Of a DNA stretch of 64,000 bases, positions 1-15,010 are shown piece by piece (the stretch's first letter is position 1; every line of letters starts with the position of its first letter). Made by a program: the position numbers and the translations under genes. The notes under the pieces were generated by a model. The model was not told the origin of the DNA. It saw nothing but the letters and a program-made list of their open reading frames with translations, and searched no databases. The DNA comes from Bombus terrestris (taxonomy: Eukaryota > Arthropoda > Insecta > Hymenoptera > Apidae), in the NCBI RefSeq assembly GCF_910591885.1, contig NC_063277.1, positions 1,488,001-1,552,000 of the forward strand, in the 5' to 3' direction.

Positions 1-1345
1 TTTTATTGAACGTTCGTTGTACCAGCCTCTAGCTAAAGAGATCATGGGAAAGGGTACCAAAAGGAAAGGCCACAAACTGAAAATGTAACACCCTGTAAAT
101 TGTGGCTACGTTTTAATTAAGCTGGCCGAACAGCGTCGTGTCTTAAATGTAGATTATGGGATCACAGATTTAGAATGAAAGGTGAAGATTCTATGGAATT
201 TCGTTCCTCGGGGATATACATACATATAAAGATTCTGAGATAGATGAATACGGGGAACGCACGCTACAACTAATTTCAGATCTTGGGAACGTTTTGTGCA
301 TGTGTTGGGAAGTATACGTATTGCTCTTCATATTTTCTTTTTCATATTTTTTTCGTCTTCGATATTCTTATTACTTTCCAAATGATGTTTCATATATATT
401 TATATTCTATCCTTTTATTCTAGCAACCTTTGCTGTGTAAACATATACACGGTAACTTTAACATACAAATCTGAGTCTGCGACTATTATACATACGATAA
501 TTTCGAAAACATTTGAAAAAAATTGTATATCATTCTCAAACAGTGATAAAGTATTCGACTTGTAATTTGTTTCAGTAAATTATGCAGTAAATAGTATAAA
601 GTAAAGCAAACGAAGCGCGGTGTTATGTTCCATCTAATTCGAACACAAAAGACGCGCGTCTACACGATAAAAGTTAATTACTCATTTTTGTTCCTATCTC
701 AATTCTATTTCAATTTTATCCTTAACTATGTCTGTTCTTTGATTCCAAATCTAATCTTATTCTCGCCTTTATCTCGCCTTAATTCATTTCTCAATAAAGC
801 TGCTCTTCACTTTCCTACTTTACTTCCATATGACGTCTTGCTCGTAAGAAATTTAATCGTAATTGTTGATTAGCACGGCTTCCGTCTTCTATTTGTCCAA
901 TTATACCAAACGATATCTGTTACCGAACAACGCTTCATGAATGAATATAGACATTGAATGGTAGCCTGGTTTCGTTCCTCTAATGAATACGCGTTAAAGG
1001 CATCCATATGCATGCGAGATGCATATCTAAATACACGTATACCTATTATATTAGCATTGAAAATGCTATCAATTCCATGCACGGGACACTTTGCTAGCAA
1101 CTGTCTACTCGATTAGCCATTGTAATTGATTCCGTGAAGACTATTGTTCAACAAAATTGAAGTTGTCAAAACGACTACACCATAGTGAGATCATCGTCCT
1201 CGCTGAAAATAACACCGTTTGATTATTCGGGATCGTTTCGTTTCTTTTTATGATTAATTCAAAAAACATCGCTTGAAATATTATTACGCATTACAACTTA
1301 AAAAATGCAGAAAATGTATTAACAACGCCATAATTAGTATTAATT
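1..1345. other. Intergenic sequence, no gene seen
   Basis: AT-rich sequence with only short chance reading frames in all six frames. I see no protein motif, structural RNA or clear repeat in it. Confidence 0.5.
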
Positions 1346-1349
1346 ATGC

Positions 1350-1812
1350 TATCAATAATACTATAATAACAGTGTAATATATAATAGTAATATAATATAA
1401 CTGCAATAATATTATACTATATACTGGTATACTATAATAACACACTAGTATAGTATACTAGTACTGTTATAGCAATAGTATGCCATTACTAATATAGTAT
1501 ACTAGTACTATAATAACAACAGTCTGCTACTACTAGTATAGCATACTAGTACTATTATATTATAGTATACTATATAGTAGTATAGCATGCTAGTATTGTT
1601 ATAGTATAGTATACTATATGCTAGTATAGCATACTAGTACTGTTATAGTATAGTATACTATAGTATATATACTAGTATACTATAATAGTAGTATAGTATA
1701 TAATAATAGTATACTATAATAGTAGTGTAGTATATAATAATAGTATACTATAGTAGTAGTATAGTATATAATAATTGTATACTATATACTGCTATTATAT
1801 ACAATTATACAG
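1350..1812. repeat. TA-rich palindromic simple-sequence array
   Basis: About 460 bases built almost entirely from overlapping variants of TAGTATACTA, AGTACTA and TAATAGTA. The core decamer is its own reverse complement, so the tract can fold on itself at many registers. The edges are sharp: ordinary sequence resumes near 1813 with GGGATTAATCC. It is a degenerate satellite-like array rather than a strict tandem repeat, because the unit length drifts between about 10 and 30 bases. No coding potential. Confidence 0.8.
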
Positions 1813-4800
1813 GGATTAATCCGCCTTGACTGGATGTTAAACGACTGAGAAATGAACAAGCGTCAAATTAAATTCGAAATGCTTCTGGCATTTCTGGTAA
1901 TACAAGAATTTCAAGTTACGAGGTGTGTTCCTTGCTCGCAAGAAGAGGCCTTTAGCTTCTCATCCTATCACCGGAGGCCACTTGATGATACGTTTGCACG
2001 CTGCCATCGATCCGGTGAACTTCCACGTTACACTGATACACGCGCAGAAAGAACTTGATTGTCGATTCCGACGACCACCGTAACGTAGTGTATAGTAATT
2101 GCGTATTATTGTGTATGAATCGTAGCGAAGAATTAGAGCGAGGATTTTCACAAAACTTGCGAACATGTAACATCGGTAGAGGGATCGATTTGTTGATCGA
2201 TTAGCGGACAGTTTGCTTATATATCAATGAATCATATTTATTCTGATTTTTTATGATGTTTAAAACACTGATTGGAGGTGGCTTGGTTTAACCGTATTAA
2301 GATTACATAAGAGCAAATGATTACATCTCACGCGTACTTGAAAGATCGTTTCTTAGTCATGTTTGATACAATTAATTAAAAGTTAGGGTGATTTGATAGT
2401 TGGAGAGTTGAACAAAGTTTAGAAAAGATTAATCATCGGATGAACCGCCAAGTAAGACATATAGAATAATGGAGACATAGATTTTACTTGCAATCTTTTC
2501 TCAGCCAATTTATATAATTGAGTCGTAGTTTTTAATATTTTTAGAGAAAATTCCAAGGATTTATTACAAATCCTATAATTTCACGAAGTTTAAAGATTGG
2601 TTCGATTCCGATGTTTTCTTTCAAACTATTGACAGCCTTGCTTGCTGATCTTGGAACAGATTTCATTCGCTATGCACGCGATTTTAGTAATTAAATGTAC
2701 ACCGTAGAAACGAAAGAGGAAAAGGAGAAAATTTGCTATCTACGTAACAGAATTTTGGTCGATAAAGTTGTATTCGTCAAGAATGACAGGATTTCACTTA
2801 CGATTAGAAACTATTGCGCATTTCCTAAGACGTATTTACATACAAGGAAGTTTCTTCGAACGATCCGACGATTTTGCTTTTATTTGGAAACGATTAACCG
2901 TTCCTAATAAACGGAAACGATCGTCTCCTTTTTACACTTGTGCCCCTCCACTCCTTCGCCATGTGCAACTCTGTAATTTTCATCGTTAATAATTCTCAAT
3001 TTTAGTAATTATGGAAAATATAGGATCGCTCAATTCGAGGTCATTAAATAGTCTGTAGCTCTACGTAAGGCCACAAAAAGAGAACGGTTTCGTGATTTCT
3101 CTCCAAGTTAAATATCATCGACTCTTATAACTTAAGTGATTATTTTTAAAACTTTTCTCGCTTTTCAATTATCGTTCTCGAAATTGTTATTAAGCTTGTC
3201 AAGTTATCGATTTTGAAGTTTTCCCAGGTTCTTTTTTATAATTAAAAAAGAATCACAAAATCGCGTACAATTCACGTTTCCTATAACTTCAAGCTTCCTC
3301 GATATTTCTTCTTATGTGCACATACACATATAGCTGATTACTGTAATTTTTTCAAATAATTTTACCCGTTAATTGATTACAGTTTTTGACAAACACAACA
3401 AATCCTATTTCCCAAGCTAACATCCTCAAAACGCATTCGAATCGATTGCGTGCAGTTTCTCCAATAACGAAGACTTTATCGCCCCTGGCTTTCGCAGTTT
3501 CCAGTTATGTACGTACGTTAGAAAAACTAGCTGTGCTTGCATCGAACAACAGTGGATAAGAAATCGCGTCTATTCTGTGGATGACAATGAATTAATGTGA
3601 CCGTTTTAAGAGCAATCGTTCATCCGGCGGCAATCCACACGAAACGAATCGGTTAGTCTAAAGTTACGAATGGAAAGTTGGAACATTTCGCCGTTTCGAC
3701 AGACATTGTTAATACTTGATTTACGTAGATCCTGTACGATCTTGTTCGATGTAATTCGGCGATTCGTTGGTCGATAAAATCTTACGATAACAAGACTGTA
3801 ATAATTAGAATTCTATTTGAAGACAAACGATGATGGTCTGCAAATTGCCATTCTAAATGCAATAGAGCTAACGCTAGAGAATCGTTCGAAGAAGCCGCAA
3901 CAGAGAAACCAGTGCTATTGTAGCGTCATCGTCATAATCATCGTCGTCGGTTCGTTCAATTGCCGATGCACGGACGCAACTGCCTACACGTGCAATTCCA
4001 TGAATCCCATTCGCAGTGAAAAATCTTCACGAGGTGCGCACAGGAAACAGCTCGTGCCGCGAGATTAAAGGGTGAACAAGCAACGCCGATCATATCTGGC
4101 CGCGCGTTTCATTTCACTCCTGTCTCGACCACTACATGTAACTGTAAAACCTATTCTTCTTCTCGTTAACGTCAGAGCTAACTGCAAGTATAATCCAGAA
4201 AGATCTAATTTCATTTAGTTAATTCCTCTCTTTTTTTACAACGCTACGTTTTTATTAATCCTAAGAACTTAGGTTCTTTCTTTACGCGATTCTATCTCGT
4301 TTCTTGCCGCGTGATCAGTGATCCACGGCAACCGAGGGCAGGGCATCTATTTGTTATTTGATTTCACCAAAGAAATGTACAGATGTTTATTTATGATACG
4401 ATCGCAAACACCCTTTTTCGTATTTCTTGAATTAATATCTACGATTTGTGTGATTCTCCACTTTCATATTTTAATATTTTAATGTTCAACGGGGCAAAAA
4501 ATAAAATTGAACTGTCTTTGATTATTAATCTAATTATTAATTTAATTATTAATTTGCCCCAATTAATCACGATGCCTACTTATATCTTCGAGAAAATTGT
4601 TTTGCTAGCGTCGTTGTCGCAATCTGATTATCATATTACCAGTTATAATGAGAATTTCTTTACAGCAGACATCCCTGTAAACTAGGAAGACTAAGTAGAA
4701 TAACGTGAACAAGTCGCTTGGTTCATGAAGCGAGAGACGCCGCTAACTTGCTGCGGCCTCTGCTTACCATAAGAAGCATTGACCCACTCGTAAATGCTCG

Positions 4801-7800
4801 TTAAAGTTAAACCTTCCAACGATCTATCTTTGACTTTGACAAGCATCCTGGAGAATAAATAGGTTGCTTGCTAAATAAATCATGTCATATTCAAACGATG
4901 AGATTCCTAAATAAGGTTAAATTATAATTATCAATAGCTGTTTACAATAGTAGTATACGTAGGTTCAAAAACAAAGATACCGCGATAGATTCGTGGTAAT
5001 TAAAGTATCTTCATTGGAATAAATAGTAACATCTCCTATTATAATATCGAATACAGTGTTCTTTCGTGTTGATGTCCGAAGAAAACGTCGTTCCTACATT
5101 TTGTTTGCACCGAGGTTCCATTTATGGACTTCCTTGAAAGTCTTCAAAGTAGACTTCATCTTGTCGTGGTAGGTTTCTTCGTCGAGTTTTTCAAAGGATA
5201 CATACTTCACCTTATCTTTATTGTATGATTTATGTATACGTATCGTTGTAGATCGAAGTATGTTCTACTCACGTCATGTCACATTGCATCCTACTATTTT
5301 TCATCGACAATTGCACGATACTTTTCCCTAAATTATACCATACTTTATTCGTAATTAACGATAACACGATTGCGATCGAGATCGATGATTATCAGGTGTC
5401 CAGCAGGGTTCTCTTGAATCTTCCGAGAATATAGAAAAATACACTTAAAATCTTTCTCCAGTATCGATTAGCTATTGGAAGTAATTGGTAAATCATCCGG
5501 ATGAAACGACTCTATCGTTCGATACAGTGAATCTAAAATACCTCATTCTACCTTCTTCTACTTTTACCAATTTATCCAGAAATTTTCTCGTTACTTCCTT
5601 ACACCACTTTCTTCGTGTACTTTTCAGGACAGAGTTTTCAAAATTATCGTTCAATCGTGGTTCCGAGTTAAGTTACAAAATTTGACAAGGATTTTGTTTG
5701 TTGCTAGTCCTTCGATTCATTTTACTTTTGTTCGTCGTCGTGTTCTTTTCTGTCTAAAGGAAAATGCTATCGTTTCGTCTATTTTCACTTGGCAAATTAT
5801 AGTATTAAAACAAATATGGAGCCTGTTCTAAGAATTCTAAGAGATTTTTGCAATGTATAGAATAAATAATACATCCTCATGCAAAGTTAGAGGCCGTAAA
5901 TATAATTCTAGGGCGTGGCGTTGGTTGTAATACAATCGACATTACCATTTGTTCGGACACCCAATGATCTGTTACGCAGCTTCTTAGCATTTTACATAAT
6001 TTATTCGACTCCTACGAGAAGAAAAAAAAAAGTCACGACTATATGACAACTACGGCACAATGCGCCAGCTCGGCAAAATAATTGATGTCAAACGAGACTT
6101 AATAAATGCTCTATTTAAATGATAATATACCACTAGGAAATTTCCGAATGATCGATATTATTTAATAAACAGTATTACCTCGTAGAAAGTATTATCTCGA
6201 ATACAATGACGCTATATAGCTACTGTAGTGTAGTACATTAATAATATCGTCTGTTACAAAACACTAGATATTATTTTTTTATATTCGATATTCGGTTTAT
6301 TTTTGAAAAAATGTATACTTCGATAACGAAAGTGTGGACAAGTCAAATTTCAATTATTTTAATTCCTTATAATCGGTATAACAGTATATTTTAGTTTAGT
6401 TTATTTAAGTATTCAGTGTATTTTATACTTTTGATACGATTAAATTAATTTTTGAAAGTCTATATACTTTGCAACTTTTCGATGCAAATACTCCACTATC
6501 CAATAATGAAAAATGTAATAATTTAATTTAATATCATTTATACTATAGTTATGCTAAATGTAGTATAATTTATTTTAGTTTCAATGTAAGGTATTAAATA
6601 TAAATTGTACGTATTTTAAGCGCAGAATAAAGCACATATTACACTGAAAGCTAAGAACAAGTCATTTTATTTCGTAATGAGCATATAGAGTGGATAATTA
6701 TAAGTAAATTAAGCACCTATTAAATAACTATCCTGATAGTTACTTGAAAATTACAATTATTCGATATTAAAGCGAATTACATGATCTAGAAATACCTAAT
6801 ATTGCATGATTTAATGCGACTTAACTGCAAGAAAAATTGTCCTTCCTGCTCTTTCTTCGTGTTCAATGGTGTGTACAAATTTCCAAATATATCTTTCATT
6901 TTATATTCCAAAAACAGTATCGTGGATGATTTTAACTAATATTATATAACCATGTCATAATTGTATGTTCGTGTAGATGAAAATTATCTTGTCATTCTTT
7001 CGTATTTTTATCTCACGTGCGTTTAGAAGATTAGAAAACGACAATGGAATAAAATGTATGGCACGATCAACGAGAAACACGATAACGTTATCAATTCACT
7101 AGATATTGATGCAAACGAAATATCAATACGTACGGACTATGCACGAGTCATTACGAAAATGTTTATCCGGCAGCGATTGTTACTGCAATCTCACCTTCAC
7201 TTCGATTTCTATACTCGTATGGTGGTTTTTCTCTGGCGAATAGCACGAAGATCCTCTTTATTAGCGTTTTGAAACGATCGTTGTGCAAGAACAATCCTAG
7301 CAAACTATGTAGATCGACTTATAAATCACGTGTTTCAATTCAAGACGTATGATAAAATAAACCTTGTTACTTATTTCTTCTGATTAATTTACACAAGATT
7401 AATTCTTTAAGACCATCGTCAAAGGAAATTCGTTAAGGAAAAGGTAGCTACGTTTTCACTCAAGTGCATATATTTCAGAGATCTATCATTAGACGCTTTA
7501 TTATTATTATTTATTATTATTAGGTAGAAAGTAAAAAAACTATCTTTTTTGCAAATATACAAATAAAATTGTGGCCGATATGATTACAAAACGATGGTAT
7601 GAGAAGAAAAAGGTGCGTGGGGTGAGAGTTAATCCGCAATACATTTAGAGATAAAAAAGGAAAAGTCTATGTTTACATTTGCGTTAAATAAAACTAAACG
7701 TTGTAGTGGTATAAATTGGCGGTAGTGAAAATAAGAAACTGAAAACCAGTTTTACTTGTACCTTATGTAAGCGAGAATAGTTCGTAGATCATAAAAATCT

Positions 7801-10800
7801 CAATCTGGTAATACATCCTTTGTTTTTTTATTACCGGAGGTATGGTTAAGTGTATTATCAATGGATCATGAACTTAAGAATTTCTTGGCAAATGTTGGTA
7901 AAATGAATTTGTCGGACGAATGTAACCAAAAATATTGAGAACAAACAGAGCAAAATTTCTCCGCCCTACATTCTCATTACTGTAATCTGGACATTAAGCA
8001 GAGGAAATAAATAAAAAATCTGTGCTCCAAAGCATCTGCTTGAGAGCAGGTGGCTCGACACACCATGCATGTTGAGCAATTTAGTAAATAACGTAACACG
8101 TCATTTTCCACTTGCGATATATTTATTATTACTCGATTATTTTGATGATTCTTTAGTACCCTACGTTTTCCTGTGTCTTTTTATACACTACACCAATCAC
8201 GAACAAAACTGCTACGTTCCTGTCTATTTTTCATTACAATGTTAAAGAATAACAATTAGCCGACAATCCTCCGACGCTAATAGCAATTTTCTACGGGGAT
8301 TAAGTAAGATACGAGATGCTGTTTGTAAGTAAAAGTAAAACCATCAGTTTGGCAGTTCTTATTTATCGACTTTGTTCTTATTTATTAAAGTACTTGTTAG
8401 TTCGATTCAACTATCTTTTCACTTGTTGTTTGATGGTAAAAAAGTTTTGTTCGTTATTTTACTATATAGTTTTAGCCACACGTGGACAAAACACAATAAG
8501 AAACTTGATAGATGTAAATATGTGTATAATATAAAGAAATAAAATGAATTTCGTTTTATTAATATTGCTTTTACATTTTAATTTCCTCATTTTTCATTAA
8601 AGCACAAAAGTATTTTTATTTTTTGTCCCGTGTCTCTGACATTATACGGAAGCTCCTTTGAAAATACCGATCTCGGGAAACATTAAAGTGATTCTTACGC
8701 CCTCTGTGATTTGTACTTGGCATCTTACTGAACATTGCGTCTCATGTTCTGTAATGCCAACCATTCAAATGTTTTTTACGCCCTCTACAATTTATAACAC
8801 GATGCCATCGCAGATATTGGTGAAGAGAATTCTACAATACCACTAGCCAGTAACAAATATTAAATTTCTTTAAATATAAGTGAAATCTATTCATTATATA
8901 GTTCTCCTCTATTGCCACTGATATATTATATTTATGATAGATTAACAAAAAGAAAATTTAATAATTTTATTTTTACTAGGCACGTCATTTTAAATAATAT
9001 AAATTATCTTAAGAGCTACTACGCATGTCTTTAAAACTGTAATATGTACATATATTTCTCATAATATAATTTTACGTATTGTAATATATGCATGTAAATA
9101 TTGTCATGCATAGATATCTGAATATGACGTTGCAGTCAGAGTGTAACAAATAGCATTCTTTTCATGTGGTTGCGCAAAACCGAAGGACAGTGTTTAGCTA
9201 AAAATAGGCGCATACTGGTATCTTGTATTTCTCTCGATTAACTTATTGAATCAGCGCCGATCTTAGGTTTCCTTTTTCTCTATCGCGATTAACACTACTG
9301 CCTTAACAGATATGCAAAGTCATAAAGATGCGCAATGTTGTACTTATTATACTTCAAGAATATTTCATTCAAAATCAAATGATCTATCAAAAAAAAAATT
9401 GTATAACTTATCTTGAACGTCATTTCAAATGAATGCTATGTGGTTACATACCTGTCAGTGGTTCTCATTGACACCCAAAGTCGATATGTAAATCAATACG
9501 GTGAGAAAACACTAAAACGCATTATTGTGGGAAAAATACGTACATAAATAGATTGTAGATACATAATGTTAAAAATTTATATATCGATCAAATCGACTCC
9601 TTATATACTTGTAGACTTAACTAATGAAATATCATTCAATTCATTGTAATTTGAACATGCGAAAGGCAATATTATTTCGTGATTGTCTTACAATGCAACG
9701 TTGCATATATTTCAAATATTATAAAAAAATACCATAACTTATTTATCCTTGTTATTGAATATCAATTTGTGCAGTCTATAAACTTTATGTAAACTACGAA
9801 ATATACATGAAATTTTGCATTTAATACCTGATAAATTAGTTATCATTAAATTTTATGATACTATATCAAATTGTCATCCAATAGAGGAACATAAAATCAC
9901 TACAGATTGAAGAGATCTTTAAATTAGACGGTAGACTTAAGGGTTCAGTTACTTACATATACACCACGACCGCGACTAGAAAGTGTATGTAGTAGTCACT
10001 AAAAGTCTTGGGGTAGGGCAGTGGAAATTTCCACTGTACCCGCTGAGACGGTCAATACTCTCTTCGTGCTGTAACGTGTGCTACACAAGGACCACTCGAA
10101 CTAGAGGAAGTTTCAAATGAGAAGAACATAAGTACATACATGCTTGCGTATTTAGATATCAATGATAATTATACAAAACCTAGTAGATGAATTACTCTAT
10201 TTAGTTACATTAATTAATTACCATATTTAATCTAGAAATATGCAAAACTTGCCATTCAATATTTTATCACATTGTTCGTTACGTATTTCCTATCAGTTAG
10301 TAGTAAGTACTTTACGCCACTAAAAGAAAAGAACTATTTATTATAGATAGGGGTATCCAATCGATAGTAGCACCATCTCGATGAGATATCTCGAATTGAA
10401 ACGAAATTGAAGTCTATAAATTTGACTAGCTATCGATATTAATTTTCACACAGAAATCGAGATCGAGAACATAGAGAAACTAAACTCTGTTTCCGTTGAA
10501 TAATTTAATAGTCTCTTACATCTAGAATCTATGACAAACGAATGTGATTGTAATCGTGCAATTCATTTTGTTTTCATAAATTGGTAAAAATATAGAACCT
10601 GTATTTGAACTTTTAATATATAACATTGTTACATTTGTTCACAGGAAACATCATAAATGTGGAAATTTACTGAATGGAAAGTACCACGTTGTTAATTGTG
10701 GCATAAAGGTCACGGGTTAATAACCAGGCAAGCAGGCGCCAGCTACTCCCGATCTATTAATCAATGTAATCATTCATTCTATATGCCAAGGGACAAATAT

Positions 10801-12805
10801 ATTTAAATAAATCGTTAATACTTCGGTCAGCAACACATCTGAAATGCAACAGTTGAGCCTTTATCTTGCCGATAGAAATAAAATTAAACTTATAAAATCG
10901 TTTAACAAAACTGACGGTCAGCACGTACCTCTTTTATTAATTGCAAAATATAACGAAATGGACACGTGAAATGACCTGTAGATAGAAGATTTCTCTTTTT
11001 CTACATAGCACAACATTCAACGTGTATACGTGGAGGTAAGTATGTACTACGTACGTATGTAGACGTAGGTACTTGTGGCAAAGAAACGGCAGCTAGCCAA
11101 CGGTCACGTGACACATTCTGAATGCAACGAGAATCTTTAAATACCTATCTATCTATGCACAAATGCTTATATCTCCCATGAATGCGGGCAAAGAGGAAAT
11201 TATTCTTCCCATTGTTGATCACGTTTAGATACGAATAACACAACCGATATTTAATACCACCATTTCTTACAACCGTTACATGCATATGTAATGGTCATAT
11301 TTTGATATAAATTTCTTTATTTAGAAACAAAAAGATTGCGCTTTATCTACATAAACAATGAACATACTTAACTCAGTGTGTAACGCAATACTCCTTTATA
11401 ATTATATAGCTAGATAAAACAAATAATATTTCCTGCATAAACGAATTATGAGTATTCATGTATTAATGTATTTTGCTAATCAGCATTTTCGCATAAAAGT
11501 ATGTGTCAAAAGTATGAATCGAATCAAAAAGTGGAATATAAACATACAAATATTTAATTTCGTTTATTGTACATCGTATGTGTATTAAAAATTATTGTCT
11601 AAAATAATTGAGAACAGATTAAACAAATACATATTTACATCTAACAATCTAACCTATGCTATAGAGCAAATGCAAAACCAAACAATTGAATAGATCGAGT
11701 GAAATTAGACCGTAAACTGTAACAATTCGCGTTATAATTAATCATTGTATACATTTACGATAAACATTACCGTCACTGCGGTAATAAATTTATAATACAG
11801 GTAGATTCTAATGAAAAACTACCGAAATGTTGTTAACAATGTATCGTATAGTTTTATATATTGCCATATATGTTAAAGGCACTTACAATATTTATCAAAT
11901 TTTGCGATCTTTTCACAAATGTTTAAATAAACATGGTTTTGTGCACAAAGCTGCGAAAAATTCATAAGCGAACAGAAGCCACAACTATTGCGAACGAGTG
12001 CGGAAAGAACTCGAAAGTACAAGTCTGCACGATAAAACGTGCAGAAGGGTTTCTTTCCTTTCCAGCACAAAGATCACCGTGTTTTATCGTTCGAGCGACA
12101 CCCTAAGTCCTCGGTCGGTAATCAACGAATACTTCAAAGTCGAAGAGTTCAAAATCATTCATAGATGTCATCAAGCTAATTGCTTTCAGCTGACAATATA
12201 ATGTCATAATAGACGTCGACAACATAGTCGACTTATGATAAAAAATTAACGAAAAAGAAAAGAAACATTCAAATCCTGTAAAGACTCTGAGAGAATGACC
12301 TTAAAAAATTAATAAGCGATAACGAAGCAACAGTTAGTTGCTAAATAAAATGTTAAGGTTTCTAAGAACCTTAGGACATGCACGAGTCCGAAACAACAAA
12401 TAATAATATTAATAACATATAGTAATAATAAGCGTTTACCTTTTTAATTTGCAGCATTTAGTTTTCATAGAATATCACTATCTATAATTAACAATTTTCT
12501 GAAGTAAGACCTTATGATTACTAAAACAGCCGGTTAACACGAAAATGTACAAACATATCTTCGATTAAAAAGATAATAGTTAGTGAATAACAAATGTGTC
12601 AACCAATAAACTCAATTATTCGCCATGTTCTAATAATATCTTTGTTGATATGAAATGTAACTAGACATATAGAGTGTATCATCTAATACGTCTACTTTAT
12701 TCGATAAAAGATATTAGCATTCGTTTGATATGATGGTTAAATAAAATAAACGATGCAATTTGCAGGAACGTTTTTATTTAAGAACTAATTACCTATTGCG
12801 AGGAC
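1813..12805. other. Long AT-rich stretch without a recognisable gene
   Basis: Eleven kilobases with reading frames no longer than about 80 codons, none showing a domain, a coherent splice-site set or biased codon use. The only internal structures noticed are a 12-base tandem repeat of the form ATTATTAATTTA at 4523-4554 and a diverged duplication with the shared core TTACGCCCTCT near 8690-8720 and 8770-8800. It may be intergenic or part of an intron of a gene outside the window; the sequence does not decide. Confidence 0.5.
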
Positions 12806-12810
12806 ATCAT

Positions 12811-12850
<40 letters not shown>

Positions 12851-12855
12851 TCTCC
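12811..12855. repeat. (TC)n microsatellite
   Basis: Near-continuous TC dinucleotides interrupted by two TTT slips. Confidence 0.9.
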
Positions 12856-12859
12856 AATT

Positions 12860-14853
12860 AGGTATTAATATAAAAATTTAGCCTTCTTTATCCACATATG
12901 ATCGATATAAACAGACGCTAAATCATGTGATAAAAATGGACGTTTAAAACAACGTAAGCTGTTTGAAATTTATATAAATAATGATAAATGAAGACTAATC
13001 CAATATCATAGAAGAAGACTACGACGTAGTCACAGGCGCGGGCGCCAGGATGGCGCAACAACTTTGACTAAGATCGATAACATGAAAAAGAGATATATCA
13101 GTCCTATACCTTACTGCTATCTTTCATTTATGACCATCCAATATTTTAATAAAATGGCTTCAACTGCACTAGCACTAGTCCGATCAAATAATCATCTCCA
13201 TTAGAAAATTTGAAACTTCTTGTCGCGTTTCTTTGCTCAAGAGAGACCTCCTACGAGCGCTCAATCGCTCTTCCCCCAAAGAAACCTTACACTAATGACT
13301 CAAAGAGTTAAATCTGCTTAGCATGCTACAACGCGTCTTTCTTTATGTATAAATTACTCACTTTCTATAAGTTACTCCTTAGGCAAGTTTTCAAATCCTT
13401 TCTGTATTTATTAGCTTTAAATGCTAAAATTTTTATTCATTATTTTTCTCATTTTATACGGTAAATAGATATCAACGATGAAATCATTATCGATTAAACA
13501 CACGGAGTCTTAACTTTGAAGACGCGCAAAAATCTTGTCAATTAGATATTTTGTATTCTAAAGAAAATAAAGGGAATGATGTATTGGTTGTCCGTTATTG
13601 TCTTTCACGGCAAATGGATTTAGCTGAAAAGAAGGCCACGACGTAGTAGGCCAACGTGGTATTGATTTCGGTCGGTCGTAGTTCTCTGCATCCGCGCTTT
13701 CAGTGTCATTTGAGTACGACGTAGAATGTAGATATATTAGAAAGGTACATCGGAAAGGAATTAAACCACGTTTCTTGTTCGATCTAATTTCAAATGAAGA
13801 TGATGGGAAGATAGGCGGAAAATACGAATGACAAGCAAGTTTGTTTCATATTGTCAGTAAATAAGTTCGATGTGAACGCAATATTTCGTCGTAGTTAATA
13901 TTAATCTATTACCGAATAGAGAAAAAAGAAAAAGAAGAAATGTAACGTAATCGAAAACCGATACTTGTATCAAGTATACGTCGCAAGCTATTTTTTTACC
14001 ACATACCATTCTATATTTGTATAGGTTTGCGTGGACATACCATGTACGCATATGGTCATAAGAAAATATATAGTACATATATAGGTATATGAAAAGTTTT
14101 AAAATTTGAAAATCCCGCTTTATCTGCAAATCGGTAATCGACATTTAGACCAAACTTACCAGCATTTGTCAATTAACTGCGATTCGATTAATTTCAACAG
14201 GTAAATAATTCGCTATAAATTGTAAATGATCCGTATGATTCAGCATGAATGAACAGTTAGTGATCCGACAATTCTAAGAAGATGAATGGTTAGAAAACTA
14301 TTTGAAACGAATGAAATGCTGCGCTCGTGCTGTGATTTTCAAGTTTTAAACGGCTACATAACTGGTCGGTAACCGGTCGATGGCAAGACCTTACACCGAC
14401 ATCTGTATGGAGGGTAGAAAACCGATACAGAAACATGGCTAAGACTGGTTTCCCTTGAAAAAGCGAATCGGTCGCGGTAGACGGCAGTAGGGAATTTCCC
14501 CAGTCAGATAATATTGTCCTTGTTGAGAATCCAAGATCTTATGCCAAGGTCGAGTCGATTTCGCGCGATTAAGTTGCTCCCTGTTGCTTTGTTGAACCAT
14601 TTGATTATCAGTTCAGCAGAATTTTCTATGTTCGCAATCAAAATCACTATATATGTGAAATCCCCTGATAAGATCGCAGGATTATTTCGATGATACTCGC
14701 CAATTTCACAATAGGCATTAGTCGCGTCAATGATATTTATTCCATCTAAGTCCAAACTGCGTTAGATTGTTCACGATTGATAGTCATGCTAGTTCTTAGT
14801 CATTAAAAATCATTTCATTCGTAGCGAAGCGTGGCGAACGCGTGATAGACAAA
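12860..14853. other. Gene-free stretch
   Basis: No reading frame here has recognisable content. The minus-strand frame of about 95 codons near 13854-14144 is rich in Tyr, Phe and Ile, as expected from translating AT-rich non-coding DNA. A slightly CG-richer patch at 13625-13720 could be promoter-like, but nothing confirms it. Confidence 0.45.
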
Positions 14854-14867
14854 TGCACGACCAAATT

Positions 14868-14996
14868 TTTTTTCTTTTTTTTTTGTTATTTAATTTGTAC
14901 TTTACAATTTGTCCAGCTGGACATTTGGTAAATTTTTCTAGTTTAATTGCTAAATAACATGTGGATGGCTACCCCCAGCGGTATACCATCTTCGAG
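14868..14996 (-). mobile_element. Jockey-type non-LTR element, 3' terminal fragment
   Basis: On the plus strand this begins with a T-rich run (the poly-A tail of a minus-strand element). It then has the block ACAATTTGTCCA, GGACATTTGGT and GTGGCTACCCCCAGCG, which also forms the 3' end of the larger element at 20441-21899. It is therefore the same family, truncated to about 130 bases. The flanks match at 12 of 14 bases (14854-14867 and 14997-15010, both TGCAxGAxCAAATT), consistent with an old target-site duplication. Confidence 0.8.
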
Positions 14997-15010
14997 TGCA
15001 GGATCAAATT

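Noticed and set aside
13625..13720. CG-richer patch resembling a promoter or first exon
   Set aside because: No start codon with a sustained frame, no donor with a matching acceptor and no core promoter motif that I can defend.
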